A stretch of 39,400 nt of DNA from a virus: positions 1 to 39,400 of the IMG/VR virus record IMGVR_UViG_3300028115_001651; one strand, 5' to 3'. Below are positions 27,601 through 33,007 of the stretch, one piece after another. The notes under the pieces were generated by a model. The model searched no databases. It had not been told where the DNA came from and saw only the letters and a list, made by a program, of their open reading frames with translations. Positions within the stretch are counted from its first letter, which is position 1; the number at the start of each line of letters is the position of its first letter. A program made the translations under genes and the position numbers.

Positions 27601-29144
27601 TCTTGTACAAGCGGAGCATCGGCAGTGGCATCAAACCCACCTTCATCAAATGATGTACTATCATAAGGTACAGTATCAGATTTTGTATAGGTCTCAGGAG
27701 TGATAAGGTCTGTGACTTTTACAAATTCAATTGCAGTACCAACACCTTCTATGTAATACTCTATGTTAGCGTAACTAGCAGGAACTACATTTCCAATAAA
27801 CTGGACTTTCAATCCATTGGTGAAAACCACACCATTTGGTGATGTGTAGTTGGCTTTTCCTAGTATGTCTGCAATATTCAAATCTGAAGAATTTATTTGA
27901 TCAACTACTCTTATAACACCAAAATTGGTTTCATCGCTTCCATCTTGATAGTACAAGATATCAAGATTAGCAGTTATCAGCGGCTGTCGTGCAAACACAC
28001 CTTCAGCAGTTTTGTACATGGTGCTACCAGAGTACTCTGTGCCATATTCTATCTTTGTTTTACTTAGATTTGCTATGCTTTGAACTTTTGTAAGTTCCAT
28101 AAACGGACGAAGAGGATCGTCGTAGTTGTAATTGATACGCCATTGAACGTAACGCTCAGGGTCGGTGGCAATAGCACCTGAATCACTAAATGCTGTTGTA
28201 TCAAATCCTTCACTGCTAAATGGTTCTTCGTCTTCCCAGCCTTGGTCTGTGGTTGTGTTGAAAATAAGTGTGCGATTTTGTAGATCAGTGATCCCATCAA
28301 TACCGCCATGTTCTTCTAAAAATACATCAACGTATCTATTGTTAATTTGATTGAATTGTAGTGTATCTTCTACTAGGTCAGTTGAACCTATATCAGCAAG
28401 ATTAAAGAAAAAATTCTGTGCAGTTTTTGCAGGAACATTAAAAGAAACTGTGCCAACATCGTCACCATTGTTGCTTACTCCAAGTACTTCACGAGAACTT
28501 TGGTTGGCTTGTTGTGGTAATACACCACTGGTTCCAGGAACACTTTGTATCCAAAAATTACGTCCACTTGCATTTACATCAAATGTATAATTTCCTTCTC
28601 TTACAAGTGTGATAGTAGGCAGTGTGCCACTATAACCACTAAATTTATATCCGCCTTCACTGTGGGTTACGTCAAAATTGTCCGCGGTTGGAATTGTGTT
28701 TGCAAAAACATCTACACTATTTGGACCTGCTGGTATCCAGTAGTACTGTCCAAAGTTAACAAATTTATCGTAATCAATCATTGGATCGTAGCTGTAATGC
28801 TCGCTATTGAACAACCTATCGTGTCTTGTAGTGTTTGCTCCTTGCATTTTTAAACTATCAATGACGCCAGGATAGGTAATTGCGTTGTCAACTGTACTTG
28901 TATCAGGTTTAAGTTGAACTACACCTGGTTCCAGTTGATAATCTGTTCTAGTTTGAGATGGTTCAAGAATGTAGTTGTCACTAGCAGTAACACCTGGGCC
29001 AATCTTACGTCCTATGTAACCTTCTGTTGGTTTAAGTTTAGGATTTTGTGTAAGTTGATCAAGAGTACTTCTTAGAAGTTGCTTGTTTGCTGGTGTTTGA
29101 AAGATTTCAGGTAAGAAATCTTCTGAGCGAATACGCTTAGCCAT
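15603..29144 (-). CDS. Giant baseplate/tail virion structural protein with FG-GAP-like propeller (4513 aa)
   Basis: One uninterrupted frame of 13.5 kb. The N-terminus (RIRSEDFLPEIFQTPANKQL and, later, HYSYDPMIDYDKFVNFGQYY) is of a type I recall from the very large structural proteins of marine T4-like phages. Visible regions are as follows: repeated beta modules with a V-V--G--L-P--DYTV pattern (for example near 850, 2350, 2580, 3975, 4240 and 4445); seven FG-GAP-like blades between about 2195 and 2890 (for example DKFGYSVAV---ISAP and DKFGSSVSYVDGILLVGAP); a conserved helical segment ending in VEDYIKEVKPYHVQIREF near 3488; and two GSGYT--P--- repeats near 3576 and 3618. It follows gp6 with a 3-base gap and a GGAG site inside the gp6 end. 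It stands where T4 has gp7 and gp8, so it may form the outer wedge or a long host-contact appendage. No signal peptide or enzyme motif was found. Confidence 0.8.
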   Translation of the reverse strand: MAKRIRSEDFLPEIFQTPANKQLLRSTLDQLTQNPKLKPTEGYIGRKIGPGVTASDNYILEPSQTRTDYQLEPGVVQLKPDTSTVDNAITYPGVIDSLKMQGANTTRHDRLFNSEHYSYDPMIDYDKFVNFGQYYWIPAGPNSVDVFANTIPTADNFDVTHSEGGYKFSGYSGTLPTITLVREGNYTFDVNASGRNFWIQSVPGTSGVLPQQANQSSREVLGVSNNGDDVGTVSFNVPAKTAQNFFFNLADIGSTDLVEDTLQFNQINNRYVDVFLEEHGGIDGITDLQNRTLIFNTTTDQGWEDEEPFSSEGFDTTAFSDSGAIATDPERYVQWRINYNYDDPLRPFMELTKVQSIANLSKTKIEYGTEYSGSTMYKTAEGVFARQPLITANLDILYYQDGSDETNFGVIRVVDQINSSDLNIADILGKANYTSPNGVVFTNGLKVQFIGNVVPASYANIEYYIEGVGTAIEFVKVTDLITPETYTKSDTVPYDSTSFDEGGFDATADAPLVQDYLTINRASIDLNSWSRGNRWFHIDVLTATATYNNTVLTLDNDARAKRPIIEFIKNLRLYNFGTLATQPVDIIDFEETDAFSNINGTSGYSVDGYTLIEGSRIIFNADIDPEVRNKIYTVQFVNLGAGDVIDLQPASLTEPDVATNTTVVVRSGITEQGKAYWFNGTTWTEAQQKTDTNQAPLFNVYDASGYSLSDSSVYPSTTFAGTKIFSYALGTGTTDPIIEQPLKYLTINNVGDIVFDNNFYSDTFTYGSSNNGTTANISLGTVRQYNTIDSFTKLLGWQTSFTNYVQRQSFSFEFDGNPLVLDIEVSSDTSLVPVKVFVEGQFVLPSTYTYATNSAGITEITFNANIVGQPATVPPTGSVIEVQVISDSASSVAFYTIPDNLESNALNENSSTFTLGTIRTHYESICQNLEHFSGKIHGANNIRDLGNVVPYGDLILQQSAPLTLTTPFINERSTDFFRALEFNASEYNKTKNKILDYVANNDWENKTAAEILDQTLLAINAGKTSSSSFYWTDAIPSGTTYEQTTYTVTPITTNVFDTLYSYNFISANYQGLLVYYIPVSTGVETQLIGDGHEYTVATDGPRITINSAAITLAIGDKIILREYKTTYGSYVPATPSMLGLYQVYMPQTFLDNTYVEPTNVIQGHDGSITVSFPDGDYRNSVLLEFEKRCYNNIKLTADEKYNPTLQAVDVIPGQFRTTDYTLTEINDILNVSFLAWVGSQRVPYKVQTYDADNGFTWNYSQSANRLDGKPLLGFWRGIYFDLYDTDSPDTRPWEMVGLSEKPDWWNTRYGPAPYTSGNTVLWQDMADGKIAYPTGDVIRSQFVRPQLLECIPTDSQGNLVDPMVSIVGSYDLNSFRKSWVAGDYGPTQTAWRRSSYYPFAIQRLLALTMPAKYFGLFADVDLYKYNTDFNQYLYNNRYRIDASTVEVYGNGTAKHSFINFVVDYNRLTGVDSTALVKTKLENLDIRLCYRMAAFSDKSYLKIFSEKSSPNSLNSSLLLPDESYQLFLYKNPGFSEIQYSSVIVQRTNNGWQVAGYSTTKPYFNILKSTAAGTFSTFTVNGDTFRVPETFTDQVVQVPYGYEFTSTSAVVDFLASYGKLLNQQGMTFESTENEIIVDWTQMAQEFIYWVGQSWTVGSVINLNPAANVLKLTKENSVVESLATENINDVILNQNFRSLLSEDYAVERLGNELKLVGLNNNTFSFLQARFTSYEHIIVFDNTSIFNDLIYQPVTGARQNRLLLNGYTVYEWNGTLDAQGFILNQDNIKPWEPNVGYTKGQIVEYKNAYWSATTILPPSQTFVFADWIKSDYARIQTGLLPNLATKADEFQDNYNIHTANLESDSTLLGLGLIGFRPRQYMQNLNLDDISQAGLYSSFLGTKGTIRSAEIFKNAFLGKEEAEYQIYENWAIQRAIYGANANRSYFELQLEESKLLSNPSTVAVIAPNTTSTAEQTVLIDDIYKSSYKISTTDILPTINGIPDTVGLPSAGYVNYDDVDIKVFDFDDLTTVINNLDNIVVGTNIWVAKANSYDWNIYRVNLVNSTLTTVVDNLNGTCTFTFDVNHGLSVGQRLIIKFFNSAVDGAYIIQTVPGLKTLTVNLSLPEDVTTITNGDGRAFTLESVRVTQPSDIAGLSFSTSLVATNQVWVDNNGNDNWTVLQKQNPFSTTGEIQAETPVINDLFGTSLAQGLNNDGLIVGATGYASGTGGVYAFNKLEDGSTINGSTYAQQTILSPDASQPFTGFGFSTDVGDTEWALVGAPDSDSDKGYASAILRNSSDGTYSFYQHFNTGTNDADKFGYSVAVSDDERWMYISAPADNKIYAYNKVNVQTQSLTFTGDGTTFSFVIEPTIQVDASDGTAQTQIKVTRNTLEQTAGVDYTVSTSDGIQSVDFTVAPNLDDAIVITRRESQTYNPSVLTTNFSFTTLFTASDIYSMTVIQDSVLLRPFFDYTVVGTDIVLTSGISSGTLTINAKTHWDFVDSFSSTSIDSTIDQFGYSISTTTDGRQILIGTPDATVATNQFAGESFIIDRSVERFQVTNAATVAYTTSVAPTGPVTVKLNGTFLIPTGNANNAQFSVAGSVVTIGTTLNPVTLAVGDIIEVETNSFTTLQNFNSALNGENYYFGRAVDMCSTNCSAYISMPHDSAIAVEQGSVERWINQSRLFGTITGTVSNPVLSAADSIRINNYYVTLTGTTVESLVTDITNANIPNIAAATVNGALQITLVDVQAGEQFIKLEVAPGTGTAFSDLGLKPWVYAQTIVPPFTQEYAHFGTSINISDDALTLSVGAPDATAFLSTTFDSSTTDFDSGSTNYVDPMPESGVAYTYDYLSSASPSATNPGKFVYGQQIYDMSITSLDKFGSSVSYVDGILLVGAPNDDLGDSSGNFGRVTQFTNADNEPSWKARYTETPVVNSALLNSVFIYNKVSNSITRYLDFIDPLQGRILGAARANIDYTGGIDPALYNTGTVNNFGSMWREEHLGEIWWDLSTVRFIDYNQDDIQFRARRWGQLFDGSSVDIYQWTENTVPPANYSGPGTVYTTDSYTTITYLDSAGTFVTKYFYWVKGLTAISPNKTLSSSGIEQYISNPRASGISYSAAIAKNEITLFNSRNLISADDSILHVEFDKIANDDAVHSEYDIITDGDENSFLGTQLYRKLLDSFCGADTAGNAVPDTTLSIADRYGVSFRPRQSMFVDRFLALKNYMTRANSIMKLYTISESKSFKLLNSEEPEPTTASGQWDKRVLTYAELTYQDLSQVAIGYRYLVASDVNNEGLWSIYTVQSDRTLLLTRVQSYKTDLYWSYVDWFGLNADGSFYSSANPSSYEVAVYSNLLALNNVQNGEWATVTANSNGKTEVYQYSTTSGEWTRVYLEDGTIAIDATIWDYSIENPIAGEEPITETRQILQALNTEIFVSDLLVRRNELLILMFEFIMSEQAAPNWLFKTSLIDVNHKIRDLIEYPIFRRDNQDFVEDYIKEVKPYHVQIREFNLRYEGEDIYNGSVTDFDLPAYYDSALQQFVSPILDDSANPESKSAVPSTSSLWTTFPYSQWYQNYLLVVSGATVVDGGSGYTVAPQVIVTGDATTQATMTATVNTAGVVTKINVITPGSGYTTTPIITISGGNGTGATAIAVLGTQQVRDFTTTIAYNRITYSSTVIDWTANTSYTTGQLVRYPVPTVGVVNVAEPKVYSVTSDFTSTAEFDPDNYTVVDPDSLDAADRTIGLYNPGPNEPGRELAQVMTGIDYPGVQVDAPDFDQNTGFDIGNYDINPFDNISFGPEGEPTYDDSILDVIYESSFSDTYLGTRATDINVEGGGFVDTYSSHAPEELVPGSEFDTLDLKVFTRPGSDWSNNGHGFEIKSTSSTFESTGVTISFLNLIQHPVSLNVINITTRQVLPPSVTSINWVAKTVSVSASANASAGDIIRVEVYGLGGGSQLYKESFVGSSITNRTQTIPVAFSEIDEMVIFLDGSETNDYTFAASGSFATEITFTTQPTSTQWLTIVALGETTPIQRSWSTEVNDYFNYDGSTTQYPLTASLQGTNIANMVVDRDGFRLRPPEGIEYTGDGSSLGPYYLSTTAKTNQALISSADLLVYVDNVKQNVAVNWTLSPWDGSSDRYIEFNTLSLPASGSRIEIYTTTEADYTIVNTSDINLRVSAAFNALFDVTTYNDTSQQNIMTKVFVGPTTEGVTTGIAYDEDTYDESTFDETIGSTIETNNFALGRLVTETQRIIVTLNGQYLQPNIDFTITNDNQLSTLVLNLSILNASDVLAVTMFTNSVVPNSLNFRIFQDMLGNQKLLRFNKTNTTELAQAVAISDDIIFVNDVTKLGEPNLTQGIFGQLIVGGERITYRSRNTGNNSVSGLRRGTAGTGIYQHAVGATVSDVGVGQQLPTRYQEKTTTDKTNVGDGSTKVFETSIVVPVTLDSTELSDAVTVTVGGTVLVPETDYTVTEVNATSTEVTLVTAPGDGVEVYFSQETANVMYAQGVDTASNGIALQDQTTPAALFLKD

Positions 29145-29147
29145 ATC

Positions 29148-32100
29148 TTAAACTACTCCACTATTTGGTGCAGTTCTAAGTTGACTGCTGGTCAGTGCAT
29201 CAATGACTTCAACATCATTTACTGTCGCGGCATTCACAAAAATTTCGTTTGCTTGAGATCTTATTTCGTATAAATCACCAAAAGATTTCAAAGGATTTGT
29301 AGGCACAAGCACAACCGTGCTTATGATTGAACCAAGTTGATCATGAAGATAAGAACTCAGCTCTGAAAAGAAAAATGTGTCTCCAAAATCCCAATTTTCA
29401 ATTGTAAAATATTGATTGATTGCATTAACAACTTGACTTTTTATTTCACTTACGCTTACTGTGCTTGTAGCATTTTTCACACATTTAATAGTGGCTCTAA
29501 GTTCTTCTTGTGCTTTGATTCCAAACAATGGTTTGAATGTTACACTGTTTAAGATAATATTATCTGAAATCATTTTATATTGATCAAGTGTATTGTACGA
29601 AGTAGTAAGTTCATCAATTGTTGGTTTTGCTGGCTCTTTAACCGAACCAGTGGTATCTCTTAGATAATTTTGATATGCATTGTAATATGACTGTGTTAAA
29701 AGGAAAATATCAATGATATTGGTTGTACCTGGGTCAATACGTCGACTCAGTGGTGCATTGTGTCTATACTGAAAATAAAGATCTTGTCTTCCAACATAAG
29801 TTTGATAGCCAGTGACTTCACTGATGGTTCTAGTACCATCATAGGCGACAGTTAGTTTATAGAATTTTTCATCTGTGTACGCATAGAAAACCTGTCCATC
29901 TACGTATTCGCTTTTATCTAGTTCAATTGCATCTTTTGTTGCATAAGTGCCGTTGACTACTCCACTTGCAAGCGGAGTATATCTTTCAAGATTATCAAAA
30001 TCTATAGTTTGCTGAAGGTATACTCTTTTGCTATTAGGGTTGGTATCTGGTGCCACCAATGTTTCAAAATAATCTGGATTGTCTGGAATGCCATCATTGT
30101 CTGAGTCTTTATAGCTGACTCTTACTCTAAAGTCATCGATGAATCCGTCTGCTTCAACTGGTTGTCCAATTATATCCAATATTTCATCACTGTTTAGTGT
30201 TGAACTAGAGTCTGGTAAATTGTTTGTTTTTAGTACATTTATGAAATCATTTACAACCTTGCCTGTTTTTGGATCATAAACTTTTTGTGTTCCATCATAG
30301 AAAAAACGTGTTTCTAGTACACTAGCCCAAAAACGATCTAAGCTTCTCGAGCTTACTGTGTAGGTTACGCCATCAGTTTCAAATGCAACCAACCAAGAAT
30401 TATCTAAATTAGTTCCTGAAGTATTTTGAGCATATGCTAAACTAAAAGTAGTACTGCTATCTAGGTTTGTTGATGTGATGATATACCATGTTTGCGTAAG
30501 ATTATCATAACCCAAACCAAAATCTCTATAAAGTTCAATGTTTTCTCTCATTGTGGTTTCAATAGAGGTAGGCAAATCAGTAATAAAATTTACAATTACC
30601 TCTGTGGGCACTGCATCTGTAGGAATAAAAGAGTTTAGAGTTACAGGACCAGTACCGTCAGCATTATTGCCAACACCAAAGTTAGTACCATCAAGTTCTA
30701 ATGCAGTTACAGTTGCCCAAAGTACCATCTTATCTCCAGGAAGTGTCGGAGATCCAACTGCTAGTCTATTAGTAGCAGTAAAATATTGTCCAGCTGGTGG
30801 AACAAATTTTACCAATCCACCTGTTGCAATATATTTTTTATTGTCGCTTGCTTGAGGTCCTACAGGAGCCGGTGCTCCGCTTGAGACAAATTTGAAATAT
30901 CCAGTTGTTTCATTATTACTAGTGGTGCTTTGATTCCATTCAAGGTTTAAAGTTGTAAGACTTGGTCGATTGAAATTTTCATAGTAAAATTCTTGCATAC
31001 CTCTACTGGCTAACAGAGGTTCAACTTGATTGACAATTACATTGGTAATGTCATTTGCATCAGCAAAAGTAAATGTAAAGCTAGGCACTTGTGTATTTTC
31101 ATATATCATGCCATCAGATGCAAAAACATTTGTGCTTGAGTATTTTCCAGTGATATCTACTAAATCCAAGTACCTACTAGTACCAATTGAGCTTCTGTTG
31201 ACAGCTTTGGACTTGATTATAGTTGAATAAAGAGTATATGGAAAATTGTTGTAGTCTTCTCCGTTAACCATTCTATCTTGAGTATAGTATCTTGCTGGAG
31301 CTCTTTGTTTGATATCGTTTATATTTTCTCTACTTGCCGCATTGCTGACTGGTACTGTTAATGCACAAGTAAAGGTCAATGTTTCATTTCTTCCTGTTTT
31401 GCTTACGTAACCGATATTAAAAGTTACATTTTGCATTTCATCTGGATTGATAATGTAGTTTAAACCATTTGAACTTCTAACGTAAGTTCTAAATGTTCCA
31501 ACTGGTATACTGCTGAACACACCATCGCCAAAGTTCAAGTTAATTTGGTCGTTTGTTCTTGATGTAATTGAAAAATATCTACGTTGTTCAGGTGTAAGTT
31601 CTTCAACTGCACCAGTGTAGATGTTTTCAACTTTTTCCCATTCTGCAATTATTGAGTTTTGTGCGTTAAGTTGATACAACCATACGTCTTCGTTGTTGAT
31701 ACCTTCTATGTTTACGTTAACAACTCTGTTGCTGATTCTTTCTCCAAGATTAAATTGTTGATCTTGTAGAGATCCTTGTTTAAAATAAAAAAAGTAACCA
31801 GTGTTTGCACTAGCATAGCCTTGTTTGTCATTTCTATACAATAGGTTCAACGGACCACTTGGTGCTGGTGCAGGCTCATATAGATATGTTTCATTTAATG
31901 AAGTTGCATTAACTGCTTCAAACGTCATGTTGGTCCCATTTACAACTTGGCTAAATGGCACAACTGGTAAAAATCCTGCTATTAGATTGAGTGTGTATTC
32001 ATCTGTATCGACGCCTAAAAGTGTTTGACTGTTTCCTGGTTTTCCAAAACGCTGACTCCCACTAAGAGCTGCATTTACAACAACTGTAAATTGTTCCAAC

Positions 32101-32555
32101 CAATTTGGGTTGGTACTATCGTTCCAGTTAATAGTGATGTTGGAAAGATTTACACCTGTGAAGTCAATTACACCTTCTGTGGTGCTGATACTTTGCACTT
32201 TTAAAAAACCTTGTGCAGCAGTGTTACGTTTAGGAGTATAACTAACTAGTTCTGCAAGTCGAGTTACACTGTCTCTTCTTTCAGCAGTATCAATAAAATT
32301 TTCTCGTGTGTTAAGATCATTTCTAAAACTTCCTGCTTGACCCATGAAAGCCATAACATCAAGAATAGCTATAAATTCGCTAGATTCTATATAATCGTTG
32401 AAACTTTCAGGATAGTATAGTCTAATATAATCAATAAAAGTCTTACGAAGTGTTTCAAAATCATAGCTTTGAAAGTCTGCTTCACGGTATGTCTGGTAGA
32501 TTCTTTTCCAATCTTCCACACCAAATATACTTGTTTGTCTTGTAGTTTTAGCCAT
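29148..32555 (-). CDS. gp6: Baseplate wedge protein gp6 (1135 aa)
   Basis: The N-terminus (TSIFGVEDWKRIYQTYREAD, then FIDYIRLYYPESFNDYIESS and FIAILDVMAFMGQAGSFRND) is the recognisable gp6 start, followed by NTRENFIDTAERRDSVTRLA and LVSYTPKRN. The middle region with GDGVFSSIPVGTF and the RAPARYYTQDRMVNGEDYNN segment is the baseplate J-like core. The C-terminus (IKSQVVNAINQYF, WDFGDTFFFSELSSYLHDQL) matches the domain that joins neighbouring gp6 copies in T4. gp6 dimers form the inner ring of the baseplate. T4 gp6 is about 660 aa, so this version is nearly twice as long; extra material includes a TSP3-like DSDNDGIPDN near 817. It has its own late-type octamer and an AAGGA ribosome binding site. 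Confidence 0.92.
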   Translation of the reverse strand: MAKTTRQTSIFGVEDWKRIYQTYREADFQSYDFETLRKTFIDYIRLYYPESFNDYIESSEFIAILDVMAFMGQAGSFRNDLNTRENFIDTAERRDSVTRLAELVSYTPKRNTAAQGFLKVQSISTTEGVIDFTGVNLSNITINWNDSTNPNWLEQFTVVVNAALSGSQRFGKPGNSQTLLGVDTDEYTLNLIAGFLPVVPFSQVVNGTNMTFEAVNATSLNETYLYEPAPAPSGPLNLLYRNDKQGYASANTGYFFYFKQGSLQDQQFNLGERISNRVVNVNIEGINNEDVWLYQLNAQNSIIAEWEKVENIYTGAVEELTPEQRRYFSITSRTNDQINLNFGDGVFSSIPVGTFRTYVRSSNGLNYIINPDEMQNVTFNIGYVSKTGRNETLTFTCALTVPVSNAASRENINDIKQRAPARYYTQDRMVNGEDYNNFPYTLYSTIIKSKAVNRSSIGTSRYLDLVDITGKYSSTNVFASDGMIYENTQVPSFTFTFADANDITNVIVNQVEPLLASRGMQEFYYENFNRPSLTTLNLEWNQSTTSNNETTGYFKFVSSGAPAPVGPQASDNKKYIATGGLVKFVPPAGQYFTATNRLAVGSPTLPGDKMVLWATVTALELDGTNFGVGNNADGTGPVTLNSFIPTDAVPTEVIVNFITDLPTSIETTMRENIELYRDFGLGYDNLTQTWYIITSTNLDSSTTFSLAYAQNTSGTNLDNSWLVAFETDGVTYTVSSRSLDRFWASVLETRFFYDGTQKVYDPKTGKVVNDFINVLKTNNLPDSSSTLNSDEILDIIGQPVEADGFIDDFRVRVSYKDSDNDGIPDNPDYFETLVAPDTNPNSKRVYLQQTIDFDNLERYTPLASGVVNGTYATKDAIELDKSEYVDGQVFYAYTDEKFYKLTVAYDGTRTISEVTGYQTYVGRQDLYFQYRHNAPLSRRIDPGTTNIIDIFLLTQSYYNAYQNYLRDTTGSVKEPAKPTIDELTTSYNTLDQYKMISDNIILNSVTFKPLFGIKAQEELRATIKCVKNATSTVSVSEIKSQVVNAINQYFTIENWDFGDTFFFSELSSYLHDQLGSIISTVVLVPTNPLKSFGDLYEIRSQANEIFVNAATVNDVEVIDALTSSQLRTAPNSGVV

Positions 32556-32573
32556 GTGTGTTTCCTTACATGG

Positions 32574-32581
32574 TATTTATG
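32574..32581 (-). promoter_or_regulatory. Late promoter octamer (CATAAATA) for gp6
   Basis: CATAAATA on the minus strand lies in the 50-base gap between gp25 and gp6, 18 bases before the gp6 ATG. An AAGGA ribosome binding site falls between. Layout and spacing match the octamer before the 303-aa gene, supporting a real site for the downstream gp6 and giant-protein transcript. Confidence 0.55.
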
Positions 32582-32605
32582 AACATAATTAACTACGCAG
32601 TTTAT

Positions 32606-32986
32606 CTACACGTCTGCGTAGGCGGCTCTCATGGTCTCACTGTTAAAAAATATATTAAGTAGTTCACCTTGTTGTCCGCTTACAGTATCAACTTCAAGTT
32701 CAATTAAGATTCCATTTTCTTGTGGATAAACGTTGATATCAGAAACATTTATTCGAGGATCTTGTGCAACAATGCGTTGTATTTCAGTATTGATTGCTTT
32801 AGTTGTTGGAGCACCTTGAGGTTCAAACAACAAACTCCACATGGTTGTACCAACGTTAGGTCTGCCAGGCATTTCGCCTTGTCTGATCGTGAGTGCATTT
32901 AAGAGATCACGCTTGATCAATTCAAAATCTGTGACTGTGTAGTTCTTGTACCTTCCAATGGTACTGTATCCGATAAATGTTGGCAT
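32606..32986 (-). CDS. gp25: Baseplate wedge protein gp25 (126 aa)
   Basis: The length is close to T4 gp25 (132 aa) and the pattern fits the gpW/gp25 family. FIGYSTIGRYKNYTVTDFEL precedes KRDLLNALTIRQGEMPGRPN and the hallmark VGTTMWSLLFEP, then INTEIQRIVAQDPRINVSDI and a strand ending in IELEVDTVSGQ. gp25 lies at the inner baseplate, where it touches the gp6 ring and the start of the sheath, and is among the most conserved proteins of contractile systems. It sits between gp5 and gp6, a neighbourhood common in marine T4-like phages. The start has only a weak GAGA upstream. Confidence 0.94.
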   Translation of the reverse strand: MPTFIGYSTIGRYKNYTVTDFELIKRDLLNALTIRQGEMPGRPNVGTTMWSLLFEPQGAPTTKAINTEIQRIVAQDPRINVSDINVYPQENGILIELEVDTVSGQQGELLNIFFNSETMRAAYADV

Positions 32987-33007
32987 AATGTATTTATTTT
33001 CTCTTTT

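Noticed and set aside
15603-29144. Naming the giant protein gp7 or a gp7-gp8 fusion
   Set aside because: Position suggests it but I could not see residue-level similarity to either T4 protein, so it is left unnamed.
32991-32998. AATAAATA octamer just before gp25
   Set aside because: It ends only about four bases before the gp25 ATG, so transcription from it would start at or inside the start codon. Probably a chance match in AT-rich DNA.
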